Shown: one piece after another, positions 7,620-17,748 of the stretch
Layout of the letters: each line of letters starts with the position of its first letter
Numbering within the stretch: position 1 is the stretch's first letter
Source: DATMNR01 sp963702765
GTDB lineage: Bacteria; Chloroflexota; Ktedonobacteria; Ktedonobacterales; Ktedonobacteraceae
Reading direction: 5' to 3'
DNA length: 45,684 nt
Assembly (NCBI GenBank): GCA_963702765.1
Contig: CAVPEB010000031.1
Span: forward strand, 1 to 45,684
The notes under the pieces: generated by a model
The model's input: the letters and a program-made list of their open reading frames with translations, nothing else
Told to the model about the DNA's origin: nothing
Databases searched by the model: none
Translations under genes and position numbers: made by a program

Positions 7620-9074
7620 ATGAGTGTGTCAACTTTGAAACAGGAGACAACCACGAAGACCCTTGAAATAAAAAAGCAATGGACAACGTTCAGGAATGCT
7701 TTGTTGGCACGCCAGGGAGTCATTGCTTATTTACCAATTATCGCTATTAACCTGCTCATGTTCTATTTTACTTCCTGGCAATTTTTGTGGTTAAATACCG
7801 ACCCGGCACGCTATCAATGCTATGCTCTAACCTTTTGGATAGGGAGTAATGGAGTACAATTACTCCCAACCACACAATGTTCATTTTTGCATATCTCTAC
7901 AACAATTCAGCCACCTTTTCACATGCTTCCGCTCGAATATCCTCCTTTATCTCTGGCAATTTTCTCACTGCCTCTCTTCGCTCCACTATCCTACTACCAA
8001 CTGTTTTTTGCTGTATCCATGGCTTTAGTATCTACATGTATCTACTGGCTACTTCTTCGTTATGGCCCTCGTGGCTCAGCACTGGCTTTTGTATTTTATA
8101 TGTTCGTAGGAGTCCTGGCTCTTGTTCAAGAACGCTTCGATCTCGTGCCAGCAGCATGTACACTCCTGTGTCTCATCGCGGCCGAACGCAAACATTGGAC
8201 AATCGCTTATATTGCACTGACCTTTGGCTTCTTAATCAAAATATATCCAATTCTTTTTCTGCCAGCGCTTTTCATTGCAGAGCAACAAGATCGACAGTGC
8301 CTCTCTATCCCAGAACAATCATTCTCAAGTACATCTCTATCAGCAGAGCTTTGGAATACTTTCAAGGGTATTAGGTACTGGCATTGGAAAAATACCGCGC
8401 TCTTTTTTGGCCTTTTCTTAGGAATTACGGGCTTTTTCGCTATATTCAACTTAAATGGAGCTATAGTAAGCCAGATAAGCTACTTTGCGAATCGTCCATT
8501 ACAGGTCGAAGCAATTGGTAGTACAATTCTCTGGATAGGTACCCTGATTGGTTTCCCCGTACACATCGTGTACTCTTTTGGATCTGTCAACATGGTTAGC
8601 TCACTTGGAGGAGTAGTTTCTAACCTTTCTGAAATTCTTTTTGTCGTTGGTTATATCTATGCTATCTACCTTCAATGGCGTGGAAAGTTAGACGTAGTAC
8701 AGGTTTGTATTGCGCTCTTGTTTATTTTTATTGCTACAGGTAAGGTATTCAGTCCACAATATCTAATCTGGATCATACCTTTACTTGCATATAGTGGTGC
8801 TTTTAATAGAATTTGGTTAGTTGCCTGGGGAAGTCTCTCGCTACTAACCACCATTATTTACCCATACTTATATACACGTGTCTTCGATGCTGAAAAAATA
8901 CCCTTCGTACCCGGCTTCATCCCTATTGTTGCAGCACGTAACACCCTATTTGTCTTGGTGGCACTGGCATACCTCTTCAATTGGTTTCAGATGAGAAGAC
9001 GTCGTCCACTTCCCTCTAAAGAAATGATACTGGTCCAACAGAAGGAGCTACAGTTTGATTATAGGGAAAAGTGA
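7620..9074 (+). CDS. GT87/DUF2029-type polyprenol-dependent mannosyltransferase-like membrane protein
   Basis: This 484-residue polytopic protein has about ten hydrophobic helices. Features of GT-C transferases of the DUF2029 family are an early acidic residue after the first helix (LNTDPARY), LEYPPLSLAIFSLP, ERFDLVPA, and GFLIKIYPILFLPALF around residue 200. Such enzymes transfer a sugar, often mannose, from a polyprenyl-phosphate donor on the outer membrane face. The actual acceptor cannot be predicted. ATG at 7620 has no strong ribosome binding site. A basic C-terminus (MRRRRPLPSKE) faces the cytoplasm. It converges on the sigma-like gene, leaving 36 bases between the stops. Confidence 0.8.
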   Translation: MSVSTLKQETTTKTLEIKKQWTTFRNALLARQGVIAYLPIIAINLLMFYFTSWQFLWLNTDPARYQCYALTFWIGSNGVQLLPTTQCSFLHISTTIQPPFHMLPLEYPPLSLAIFSLPLFAPLSYYQLFFAVSMALVSTCIYWLLLRYGPRGSALAFVFYMFVGVLALVQERFDLVPAACTLLCLIAAERKHWTIAYIALTFGFLIKIYPILFLPALFIAEQQDRQCLSIPEQSFSSTSLSAELWNTFKGIRYWHWKNTALFFGLFLGITGFFAIFNLNGAIVSQISYFANRPLQVEAIGSTILWIGTLIGFPVHIVYSFGSVNMVSSLGGVVSNLSEILFVVGYIYAIYLQWRGKLDVVQVCIALLFIFIATGKVFSPQYLIWIIPLLAYSGAFNRIWLVAWGSLSLLTTIIYPYLYTRVFDAEKIPFVPGFIPIVAARNTLFVLVALAYLFNWFQMRRRRPLPSKEMILVQQKELQFDYREK

Positions 9075-9110
9075 GGCAGAGAATCAATCTCCGACCCCAC
9101 TGATTTCCTC

Positions 9111-9857
9111 TCAGTGTAGACGCAAGTAGAATAAGTCTGCATTTCTTACTACCCAATTCATCATGCTGCTTTGCAGATGATAGATATCGTGTACGTCACT
9201 ATATTCCCGTGGACAGAAGCGCACAATCTCTCTGGGTTTTAAGCCGCAATGATAACGCAAGTACGCCAGCCTTTGTTCATGGACATTGGGAATTACCCTT
9301 TGAAAGGTATCCCAAACATCTCTACTCTCAAAGTTGTCTTCAATTTGCAATCCTTCTGATTGAACGGGAATTGCTTGTGATTGTAAGTATGCCCTTCGTG
9401 CATCTAATATAACCCCGTTTAGACAGGCCTGCAAGAAATGTAACACAACAGCTAATGAGTTGAATTCAATTGGCTGTCTGAATCCCTTACTCTGCCAGAA
9501 GCGTTCGAATGTCTTGTCTACAAAATGCGCTTCTTGTTCAGGCTCACAAATTCCCTCACTTTTTGGATGAAGACGCAACCAGTGTAAAACGAGATTACAA
9601 AAACACTGCTTCATATATGCCCGGGCTTCTTTATCTCCATGCATAGTGGCGCGATGTAATAGTTCCAGGCTATACTTTTCGCTGCCTGGATTTCCCAGGC
9701 AAAATTTTTTGATCTCTCCCTCACATCGAGTAGCGAGTTCTGCATTGTTCAACCCACTACTTGATTGGTTCAATGTGAGGGATTGATTCTTCTCATACTG
9801 CAAATCCTGGTGACTCTCAACTACCAGGTCTTTATAGATCCGTCTATTCGGATTCAT
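9111..9857 (-). CDS. Sigma-70-like (ECF-type) regulator, Ktedonobacter-type
   Basis: This 248-residue soluble protein resembles a family I associate with Ktedonobacteria, in which LLHRATMHGDKEA opens a sigma-region-2-like helical domain (FERFWQ, LACLNGVILDARRAY) and a C-terminal helix-turn-helix, YLRYHCGLKPREIVRFCP, takes the place of region 4. The region-2 core promoter-melting residues are hard to recognise, so true sigma activity is unproven. ATG at 9857 has a strong AAGGAG seven bases upstream. It is monocistronic, with no anti-sigma gene adjacent. An alternative is a DNA-binding protein that only borrows the sigma fold. Confidence 0.6.
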   Translation of the reverse strand: MNPNRRIYKDLVVESHQDLQYEKNQSLTLNQSSSGLNNAELATRCEGEIKKFCLGNPGSEKYSLELLHRATMHGDKEARAYMKQCFCNLVLHWLRLHPKSEGICEPEQEAHFVDKTFERFWQSKGFRQPIEFNSLAVVLHFLQACLNGVILDARRAYLQSQAIPVQSEGLQIEDNFESRDVWDTFQRVIPNVHEQRLAYLRYHCGLKPREIVRFCPREYSDVHDIYHLQSSMMNWVVRNADLFYLRLH

Positions 9858-10052
9858 AACCTTGCTCCTTTGCTTATATCCCTCAATCTAAAGCACGTTG
9901 CCTCTCATTTATGTAGAAGAAGAAAGATTCCTCCACGTTTAGAGTGTATGTGAAGCTATATAATAGTTCATCTGTAGAACAACGTATTTTTAGGAGCAAA
10001 ATACTGGTAAGTTGTGCTTGTCTACGTAAATTTACCTACTCAAACCAGGTCT

Positions 10053-11099
10053 TTATGACTTAATCTGAACGATTTCCCGTTCCTTTTCTTCCTTCAGGAT
10101 ACCTCTACTAGATTGTAAATACCAGTCAACACCCTCATTCACCCCGCGTATTATGTCATATTCAGGATGATACCCAAGATCACGTCGAGCTTTTTCAATC
10201 GAGAATTCTTGATTTCCTCCCAGCAACGTTACCCCGTAGGTAGTAACAGGTGGAGGTGCAGCATTGCGACGACCCATCGCTCTCCATGTTAATTCTGCGC
10301 TACGACCAGCAGCTACTAGCGGTAAATACGGAATCTTTCGCGATACAGGTGGCACTCCCAGAAAGTCTGCAATAGTATTTAAATATTCGGATTGGGTTAC
10401 TCGTCTATCATCGGCAATTGTATAAGCTTTACCAATTGCTTCATCGCTCGCATCCCCAGCCTTAATCAAGCCTTGTGCTACATCACGCACATATACAACT
10501 GGGATGATATTGTTGCCTGAGCCAATTAAAAAACCCTTTCCTGACTCTACCATAGCCACGAATCTTCCAAAGCTCGCCTTATCCCTTGGTCCATAAATCC
10601 ATGCAGGTCTCACAATGACTACAGGCGCCCCTCGTTCTTTGACAAAGTCAGCAATCAACTTCTCGCCAGCAATCTTGGTACGGCTATAGGGATTGTCCTC
10701 CGCATGAAAAGGATGCTCCTCGGTCACAATACCTTTTAGATGATGCCCATACACTGTAATCGAACTCGTGTGTACTATTCGCCGAACTCCTGCATCCATT
10801 GAAGCTGTCATCAGATCTGCAACACCCCACACATTCACTGCGTTATAATCTTTTTCCAAACCCCATGGGCCTGTCTTCGCCGCAACATTATATACCCTTT
10901 GCACCCCATCAACTGCTCGTTTTAGTGATTCGCGATCTACCAGATCTCCTATTACTACTTCAACTCCATCAAGCTTGCGCAATCGAGTAGCATCTTCTAC
11001 GGGACGTACCATAGCCCTTACTTCATCACCTCGTTCCAATAGCATATCGACGAGGTGGCCACCCAAAAAACCAGCAGCTCCAGTTACTAGGACTTTCAA
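10053..11099 (-). CDS. NAD-dependent epimerase/dehydratase (extended SDR, 3-beta-HSD-like)
   Basis: The N-terminal Rossmann motif TGAAGFLG binds NAD(P). The active site is TSSITVYG followed by YSRTK (YxxxK), and the extended-SDR substrate half carries RPAWIYGP and VVYVRDVAQG. The sequence is closest in style to 3-beta-hydroxysteroid/dihydroflavonol dehydrogenase-like SDRs, so substrate is uncertain. The frame can begin with TTG at 11105, but AAGGAG lies only two bases before that codon and eight bases before the in-frame TTG at 11099, which gives the canonical MKVLVTG start; I choose 11099. A polar, charged tail (KEEKEREIVQIKS) is unusual. Confidence 0.88.
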   Translation of the reverse strand: MKVLVTGAAGFLGGHLVDMLLERGDEVRAMVRPVEDATRLRKLDGVEVVIGDLVDRESLKRAVDGVQRVYNVAAKTGPWGLEKDYNAVNVWGVADLMTASMDAGVRRIVHTSSITVYGHHLKGIVTEEHPFHAEDNPYSRTKIAGEKLIADFVKERGAPVVIVRPAWIYGPRDKASFGRFVAMVESGKGFLIGSGNNIIPVVYVRDVAQGLIKAGDASDEAIGKAYTIADDRRVTQSEYLNTIADFLGVPPVSRKIPYLPLVAAGRSAELTWRAMGRRNAAPPPVTTYGVTLLGGNQEFSIEKARRDLGYHPEYDIIRGVNEGVDWYLQSSRGILKEEKEREIVQIKS

Positions 11100-11206
11100 A
11101 ATCAATTCTCCTTATGTATGTTACGTAAATTTTAATTTTCCATCGTAGGAAGTATCACGAGTATAACAAGCAGGTTAAAACCTTGCAAGTTGCTATGACG
11201 CTTGGG

Positions 11207-12439
11207 TTAACGTTTCTTGATTTTTCGCGCAGCATAGGCATAAAGCAAAAGTACTGGCGAGAGTAGTGCTCCAGATGCCAGGAGTGCAACCCGAATAGAA
11301 AATATATCACCTATATAACCAACTGGTGGCCCACCAACGATTTGTCCAAAAGCATCTACCTGACCGCGCATTGAGATAACCGTTGCCCTTACCTTCGCAT
11401 CAATATTTTGTGTGAGCCATGTAGTATAAATAGGATCGTTCAATGTCCGAAAGACCTTAAATAGCAATATCGCTATTATAGCAACAAAGAAGTTTCCGAC
11501 CAGTGCAAAGACAAAAATACATACGATACCAATGGCATTAATAATGAATAAAGCACGTATCAATAGGTGCTGTTGAGCGATATTAACCCAGCGCCTGACA
11601 ATTTCGGTTGCGCCTAGTGTAAGCACCATACCTATAACTGAGATGATGCCAAACCAGACAATCGGTTTGAGATGACCTAACGGAGGGAAAGTAAAATTGG
11701 TAAGAAAATATGCAGTCCAGAGACGGTCATATCCCTCACTATACAGCCCATAGCACAGCGCAATCAGAAGGATAGTAATCAAGAAAGAACTACCTCGCAC
11801 TACTCGCAACCCATTGTGGAAAGTATTTCCCATGTCTCTCCATGTTTTGCGTTCAGCTTGCGAAATTGGGTGAAAATTGTTCTCTGGCATGAAAAGAAGC
11901 AAAAAGCCTGCAACTCCAATACATATTGCCCCACCAATCACAATCGGTAGGTTGATACGTATACCCGCAAGTCCAACACTTATGGCAGCTCCCAATATTC
12001 CGGCAAGTAATCCTACTTGCGTACTGCGTAGAAAAACATGACCTATTCGCGCTTCCCCTACTTCATCCGCAATCCAGGCCTGTTCTGCCCCATCTGACAG
12101 CGTGGCCCCTATTCCAAACAAGATTTGCGATGCTAAGATGACGTCAAATCGAGGAAATGAACCTTCAATCACAAATGCCAAACCAAACAATAGAATGCCG
12201 AGAATGACTGCTGAACGACGACTGTAAATGTCAGCAAGCACACCTGTCGGTACCTGGCTGACAAATGCAATCATTTCCAATACTGTACCTACCAGGACAA
12301 GTTGGAACGGATTCAGCCGCGCAGCCTCTACTTGATAGACCAGATTGACCGTAAAGATAAGGGAAAAGGAAAACGATGTGATACCTGAATATATCAGGTA
12401 CACAGTATACGCACTGAGTTTAGAAGTATGAACTAACAT
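11207..12439 (-). CDS. MFS transporter
   Basis: This 410-residue protein has about twelve hydrophobic helices. The MFS motif A between helices 2 and 3 reads GVLADIYSRRS, and the central cytoplasmic loop follows a basic stretch. The C-terminus is short and basic (RKIKKR). This half-symmetrical layout is typical of drug/proton antiporters, but no substrate can be assigned. ATG at 12439 has GAGGAT seven bases upstream. It is divergent from the WD40 kinase with 112 bases between the starts, so the two may share regulatory DNA. Confidence 0.87.
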   Translation of the reverse strand: MLVHTSKLSAYTVYLIYSGITSFSFSLIFTVNLVYQVEAARLNPFQLVLVGTVLEMIAFVSQVPTGVLADIYSRRSAVILGILLFGLAFVIEGSFPRFDVILASQILFGIGATLSDGAEQAWIADEVGEARIGHVFLRSTQVGLLAGILGAAISVGLAGIRINLPIVIGGAICIGVAGFLLLFMPENNFHPISQAERKTWRDMGNTFHNGLRVVRGSSFLITILLIALCYGLYSEGYDRLWTAYFLTNFTFPPLGHLKPIVWFGIISVIGMVLTLGATEIVRRWVNIAQQHLLIRALFIINAIGIVCIFVFALVGNFFVAIIAILLFKVFRTLNDPIYTTWLTQNIDAKVRATVISMRGQVDAFGQIVGGPPVGYIGDIFSIRVALLASGALLSPVLLLYAYAARKIKKR

Positions 12440-12551
12440 AAATTATCCTCACACCGAAACAGTAGGGAATAAGTTTACCACTAAAAATTCCTTTCCTCTC
12501 CGTAAACATAATGAAAGATTCACCAGAAGTTCCTCTAATTGGAGCACTATC

Positions 12552-14651
12552 ATGACTAACCACATAGCAAAGCAATTTGGAAATTATCGATTGGTACGCC
12601 ATCTTGGACGTGGTGCTTTTTCCGATGTGTATCTTGGAATTCATGTTCATCTGAAAACCCCAGCGGCAATTAAATTACTACATACAGAATTAACAAGTAG
12701 CGATGTGGAGAAGTTCCGCAACGAGGCACGTACGATCGCGCGTCTGGAACATCCACATATTGTGCGCGTGCTTGACTTCGGCATTGAAGATCATACTCCT
12801 TTTTTTGTCATGGTCTATGCTCCTAATGGTACTTTACGCCAACGCCACGCTAAAGGATCGATTTTATCGCTTGCAACCATTGTTTCCTATGTTACACAGA
12901 TAGCTGGCGCATTACAGTTTGCGCACAATCAAAAATTTATTCACCGTGATATCAAGCCAGAGAATATGTTACTTGGAGGCCACAACGAGGTACTGCTTAG
13001 CGACTTTGGATTTGTGCAAATTGCTCAAAGTTCCATTTCTCAAAGCACAAAAGAAATGGCTGGTACTATTCCATACATGGCGCCTGAGCAATTCCATGGT
13101 AAACCGCGCTTTGCAAGTGACCAGTATTCACTCGGCATTGTAGTATATGAGTGGCTAACCGGGGATCGCCCTTTTCAAGGTTCTGTTCTCGAAATAGCTA
13201 CCCAACATATGATAAACCCACCTCCTCCAGTGCGAGTAAAAAATCCTGCTGTGCCACCAGAAGTCGAAGAGGTATTACTTACAACTCTTGCAAAAGAACC
13301 ACAACAGCGATTTGCAACGGTGCAAGCTTTTGCTAATGCACTTCAGCAAGCTAGCAATATAGTGTATCCTATTGCTTCTGCTTCAACTCTCTCTTTTGAA
13401 GAAGTATCAGAGCTTCCATCCATAGGCACACAACCAATTTCCATCGGGACGACACCCCCAGTGCTTATCAACAATAATCCACCTGCTTTTCAAACCGATA
13501 CTATCGAAGATAGTTATACAAATATTAGTTCATCCAATCACCAGAAACTGACAGATGAACCTGTGGTATCCACTTCTCATTCCCCGCATCATCTCTCACG
13601 ACGAGCAATATTATTCGGGTTAGCAGGCTTGGCTGTGGGAAGCGTTGTGAGCAATGGCATCTGGATAGCAAAATCTGCTGGATTAATACATGAAAGTGCA
13701 ATAACCCCTTCTCGTTCTCCAGTCCCTGCTCTCTCTATATATTCAGGACATACAGGGCCAGTGCTAACTGCAGCATGGTCTCCCAATGGATACCGCATCG
13801 CATCAGGCGGCTATGACACGACTGTTCGCGTCTGGGGTGCCTTTGAGGGATGGCCATCCTTTACATACTCACTACACAAGGGTTATGTTTGGTCTGTCGC
13901 ATGGTCTCCAGACGGGAAATACATTGCCTCAGCTGGTGACTCCTATGATAGAACTGTTCGCATTTGGGATTCTACAAATCAAAACCCAATTTTCACTTTC
14001 GATGATTACACCGATGGAGTGAACTCAGTCGCATGGTCCCCTGATGGAAAATTCATCGCTATAGGTGGCTATAATCAATTAGTGCAAATCAGAGATCCAT
14101 TTTTCCAGATACCTACAATCATATTGTCAGGTCACACCGATACAGTAAAATCTGTCGCATGGTCCCCTGATGGAAAATTTATCGCTTCTGCCAGCTTTGA
14201 TCAAACTGTAAAAATTTGGGATGCTTCAAATGGAAATCTCATCCATACCTTACCTCACAAAAATTATGTAAAGTCAGTCGCATGGTCTCATGACAACAAA
14301 TTTCTAGCTTCAGCTACTGGTGATCTGGGTAGCGGAGGTAGCGGCGAACACCTTGTCTTTGTATGGGATGCCACAACCTACAAACTGATTAATACATATT
14401 ATGGGCATAATGATGGAGTATCAACAGTAGCATGGTCACCCAACAGCAATCTGATTGCCTCTGGTAGTGGGAACATCAAAACAGGATACGGCGATACATC
14501 CGTACAGGTTTGGAATGCTTTCAGCGGCAATAAAATTGTAAATTATTCTGGGCATAGTAGAATGGTGAACTCCGTAGCCTGGTCGCCAACGGGATTACAC
14601 ATTGCTTCTGCTTCCTGGGATAGAACCGTTCAGGTTTGGAAGGCAGAGTAA
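12552..14651 (+). CDS. Ser/Thr protein kinase with C-terminal seven-blade WD40 propeller
   Basis: The kinase domain is at residues 12-275: glycine loop GRGAFSDVYLG, Lys41, HRDIKPEN at 131-138, DFG at 151-153 and APEQ at 177-180, so all catalytic residues are present. A single membrane segment at about 353-375 follows a basic RRA. Residues about 395-699 contain seven WD40 units, each with VAWSPDGK-like and VRVWDA-like strands, enough to close one propeller, which would lie outside the membrane. ATG at 12552 has GGAG nine bases upstream. The propeller probably senses or scaffolds partners. The blades are very similar to one another, suggesting recent duplication. A putative secreted sialidase-fold protein follows. 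Confidence 0.93.
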   Translation: MTNHIAKQFGNYRLVRHLGRGAFSDVYLGIHVHLKTPAAIKLLHTELTSSDVEKFRNEARTIARLEHPHIVRVLDFGIEDHTPFFVMVYAPNGTLRQRHAKGSILSLATIVSYVTQIAGALQFAHNQKFIHRDIKPENMLLGGHNEVLLSDFGFVQIAQSSISQSTKEMAGTIPYMAPEQFHGKPRFASDQYSLGIVVYEWLTGDRPFQGSVLEIATQHMINPPPPVRVKNPAVPPEVEEVLLTTLAKEPQQRFATVQAFANALQQASNIVYPIASASTLSFEEVSELPSIGTQPISIGTTPPVLINNNPPAFQTDTIEDSYTNISSSNHQKLTDEPVVSTSHSPHHLSRRAILFGLAGLAVGSVVSNGIWIAKSAGLIHESAITPSRSPVPALSIYSGHTGPVLTAAWSPNGYRIASGGYDTTVRVWGAFEGWPSFTYSLHKGYVWSVAWSPDGKYIASAGDSYDRTVRIWDSTNQNPIFTFDDYTDGVNSVAWSPDGKFIAIGGYNQLVQIRDPFFQIPTIILSGHTDTVKSVAWSPDGKFIASASFDQTVKIWDASNGNLIHTLPHKNYVKSVAWSHDNKFLASATGDLGSGGSGEHLVFVWDATTYKLINTYYGHNDGVSTVAWSPNSNLIASGSGNIKTGYGDTSVQVWNAFSGNKIVNYSGHSRMVNSVAWSPTGLHIASASWDRTVQVWKAE

Positions 14652-14760
14652 CTGGCCTTTGCCTTCTATGTTAACATAATCGTACTACCAGAATCCAAAT
14701 TCACCAGTTGTAAGCCGTTTCTTCTGATAAAGAGAAAACTGTTTTCAGGAGAAGCTTTGC

Positions 14761-16212
14761 ATGTTCCGAATTATCCAGCACCGAAGGCTAACAATTACTG
14801 GCATCATCATAACGCCCTCGTTGCTACTCCTTTTACTTATCACAGCACATCTAATCCCTCTCGCTTCAAAAGGAAGTCCGATAATCTTTGGTACTCCAAC
14901 TAACACCAATATTGGAAAGTTATCTTTGCAACTGAGCAGTGATCCATATACAAATAGCAATAGCCAGCACCAAACCGAACTAGAACCATCTTCATTTTCT
15001 TTCGGTTCTACCATCGTTACAGCTTTTCAGGCCGGCCGCTTCGTCGATGCAGCAAGTTCTAATATCGGTTGGGCTACTTCCCTGGACAACGGTGCCACAT
15101 GGAGAAACGGCTTTTTACCAGGCACAACACTTGTTGTCGATGGTCCCTTTACTCGTGTTAGCGATCCATCTGTCGCTTATGATGCCGCGCGTAACATCTG
15201 GATTATCTCTTCCGTTGCTGTTTTTGGGAATGGGAGTACACTTGCCAGCCCTACGATAATTGTCAATATTTCAACCAATGGTGGCCTCACATGGAGCAAA
15301 CCAATTCGCGTCGTCAATGGCGGCAGTACTTACTACGACAAAGATTGGATTGTATGTGATAATACCTCGACAAGTATGTTCTACGGACATTGCTATATCG
15401 AGTGGGATGACGACGATAAAGGTGGCCTGATCTTAATGAGCGCATCTACCGACGGCGGCCTTTCCTGGGGAATAGCCCAAACGACGCTCGATAAAGCGCA
15501 TGGCTTAGGAGGCCAACCTCTTGTTCAGCCTGATGGTACAGTAATTGTACCCATCAGCGGCTATGCAACTTCACGCATGCTTTCCTTCACATCTACGAAT
15601 GGTGGCCTCAGTTGGAATAGCACAATCCAGGTTGCTAAGATAACGGGTAGCGTTCTACCTTCTGCGGGTATCGATGCTGCTGGCAAGGTATATCTGGTCT
15701 GGGTTGACTGTCAATTTGAAAAAGGTTGCAGCGGCAAAGGTGGTGAAGATTTAATACAATACAATGTAAGTCAAGGCGAAGATGATCTTGTTATGTCCAC
15801 TTCTGATGATGGTATCCATTGGTCACCAGTGCAACTTATTCCAATTGACCCTCTAGGTAGCGGCATAGACCACATTGTACCAGGCTTGGGAGTCGATAAA
15901 CATACCTCAGGCAAAAATACACATCTCGCATTGACATACTATTATCACACAACAAACTGTGTCACCAATTGTCAATATTACACAGGCTTCGTTTCATCGA
16001 CCGATGCAGGCACTCATTGGACACATTCGATTCAACTTGCTGGCCCGATGTCTCTATCGTGGCTTTCGCAAGGTAGAAACAAAGTCGGTGATTATATTTC
16101 TACTTCCTTCTGCCATGGACTTGCTTTCCCCATTTTTTCAATTGCTTCTGCTCCCGAAGGTGGATACCTCAAAGAGGCAATATATACCATTTCAGGTGGC
16201 TTACTTGTATAA
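14761..16212 (+). CDS. Secreted sialidase-fold protein with BNR/Asp-box repeats
   Basis: An N-terminal hydrophobic segment (about 10-30) acts as signal or anchor. The 483-residue body carries repeated Asp-box motifs (SxDxGxTW type): SLDNGATW, STNGGLTW, STDGGLSW, STNGGLSW, SDDGIHW and STDAGTHW. This predicts a six-bladed sialidase/neuraminidase-type propeller. The catalytic Arg triad of true sialidases is not recognisable by eye, so enzymatic activity is unproven; many such proteins bind or cut other glycans. Several Cys residues (CxxxGHCY, DCQFEKGC, NCVTNC) could form disulfides outside the cell. ATG at 14761 has AGGAGA eight bases upstream. Confidence 0.82.
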   Translation: MFRIIQHRRLTITGIIITPSLLLLLLITAHLIPLASKGSPIIFGTPTNTNIGKLSLQLSSDPYTNSNSQHQTELEPSSFSFGSTIVTAFQAGRFVDAASSNIGWATSLDNGATWRNGFLPGTTLVVDGPFTRVSDPSVAYDAARNIWIISSVAVFGNGSTLASPTIIVNISTNGGLTWSKPIRVVNGGSTYYDKDWIVCDNTSTSMFYGHCYIEWDDDDKGGLILMSASTDGGLSWGIAQTTLDKAHGLGGQPLVQPDGTVIVPISGYATSRMLSFTSTNGGLSWNSTIQVAKITGSVLPSAGIDAAGKVYLVWVDCQFEKGCSGKGGEDLIQYNVSQGEDDLVMSTSDDGIHWSPVQLIPIDPLGSGIDHIVPGLGVDKHTSGKNTHLALTYYYHTTNCVTNCQYYTGFVSSTDAGTHWTHSIQLAGPMSLSWLSQGRNKVGDYISTSFCHGLAFPIFSIASAPEGGYLKEAIYTISGGLLV

Positions 16213-16245
16213 CTCATGAAAATGCGGATGTTAGCAAGCTGTGCA

Positions 16246-17652
16246 TTATGAAGTTCTCGTATGTGCCCAAAAATCGAGAAGATCGCTTTTTGTCACAATT
16301 CCTTCCAATACATCTCCATTCATCACAGCAACTGCATATTGTCCAGAACTGAAAAGCGTATAAGCCTCGTGGGCGGGAATATTAGCATCCAGTTCCACGA
16401 AAGGCGGACCTTGAACATCACGTACAACCATCGTTTCTAATGGCTCTCCACCTGCTAGGTGTCGTAAAAGAAGGTTCTCTGTGAGGCTTCCAACGATTTT
16501 CCCATTCTCAATCACAGGGGTCTGACTTATTCCATAACGTCTTAATAACTCAACGGCATCGGCAATTGAATCCTCCGGCGCAACACTGACGACTAGAGGC
16601 ATAGTGCGCGAGTGCGTTCGGCGATGGGTCAGCACATCGTATAGGGTGGGTTCATCCGTTTCTGCCTGCACTATCATATTATTCTCACGCATCCAGGTAT
16701 CATTGAACTGTTTGCTGAGATAACCACGACCTGTATCTGGTAAAAGCACGACAACGACATCTTTCGAGGTCAGGCGACGAGCATAGGCAAGAGCCGCACC
16801 TAGTGCAGTGCCTGCTGAGCCTCCCACGAGAATGCCTTCTTCTTGCGCCAGTCTGCGTGCCCAGTAAAATGATGTGCGATCATCAATGCGTATGACTTCA
16901 TCCACAACCGAAGGATCATAATTGTGTGGCAAAAGCTCCATACCAATTCCTTCAACTTTGTACGGCTTCGGAGTATCACCCGAATAAACCGATCCGGGAG
17001 GGTCAGCGCCAATCACCTTTATATTTAAATTCTGTTCTTTAAGGTATCTGGCAGTGCCTGAGATTGTTCCCCCAGTACCAATTCCAGCCACAAAAGCGCT
17101 TATACGACCTGCCGTGTCTCTCCAGATTTCCGGACCAGTTGAAACATAATGTGCAGCCGGGTTAGCTGGGTTTGAGTATTGATCTGGGCAGCAGGCTCCC
17201 GGTATTTCATCTGCAAGCCTATGGGCAACATTTTTATAATGTTCTGGCGAATCATGCATAACACTGCTGGGACAAATGACCACCTCAGCGCCATAGGCAC
17301 GTAAAAGACTACGTTTTTCTTCGCTTACCTTATCGGTCATAACAAAAATACAGTGATACCCCTTAATTGCCGCAGCGATGGCTAGTCCATGGCCAGTATT
17401 GCCACTCGTAGGCTCCACAATTGTCCCACCCGGTCTCAATAAGCCTTGCTTTTCGCAATATTCGATCATAGCTGGCCCAATCCGATCCTTGACACTTCCA
17501 CCTGGATTAAACATTTCCATTTTCGCCAGGATCAGTGGTTCTACCTCGCTCGCTACCCGATTAAGACGCATGAGAGGTGTATTGCCGATTGCATCAATCA
17601 TTGTGTTAAAATAACGCATCTTACCTTGAGTTACTTCTGTTTTTATACTCAT
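16246..17652 (-). CDS. cbs: Cystathionine beta-synthase (PLP domain plus CBS pair)
   Basis: This PLP-dependent fold-type II enzyme is expected to condense serine with homocysteine in reverse transsulfuration. Residues 15-330 form the catalytic domain: NPGGSVKDR with Lys55 as Schiff-base lysine, PTSGNTG at 81-87 as the substrate/phosphate loop, and GIGTGGTISG for PLP phosphate binding. Two CBS domains fill about 345-468 (VSVAPEDSIADAVELL.. and ..DANIPAHEAYTLF). The 468-residue length equals that of canonical CBS without a heme domain. ATG at 17652 is preceded by AAGGGGA; a Met at residue 12 is an alternative start. Cysteine synthase is the alternative function, but the CBS pair favours CBS. 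Confidence 0.92.
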   Translation of the reverse strand: MSIKTEVTQGKMRYFNTMIDAIGNTPLMRLNRVASEVEPLILAKMEMFNPGGSVKDRIGPAMIEYCEKQGLLRPGGTIVEPTSGNTGHGLAIAAAIKGYHCIFVMTDKVSEEKRSLLRAYGAEVVICPSSVMHDSPEHYKNVAHRLADEIPGACCPDQYSNPANPAAHYVSTGPEIWRDTAGRISAFVAGIGTGGTISGTARYLKEQNLNIKVIGADPPGSVYSGDTPKPYKVEGIGMELLPHNYDPSVVDEVIRIDDRTSFYWARRLAQEEGILVGGSAGTALGAALAYARRLTSKDVVVVLLPDTGRGYLSKQFNDTWMRENNMIVQAETDEPTLYDVLTHRRTHSRTMPLVVSVAPEDSIADAVELLRRYGISQTPVIENGKIVGSLTENLLLRHLAGGEPLETMVVRDVQGPPFVELDANIPAHEAYTLFSSGQYAVAVMNGDVLEGIVTKSDLLDFWAHTRTS

Positions 17653-17748
17653 TACAAAAATTCCCCTTGAACATTCCTGGTATTGCTTATCGCCTTGCTT
17701 TTATACTCTTTAACGGCATCAGTATAGCACAAGATATTGAAGCATTCC

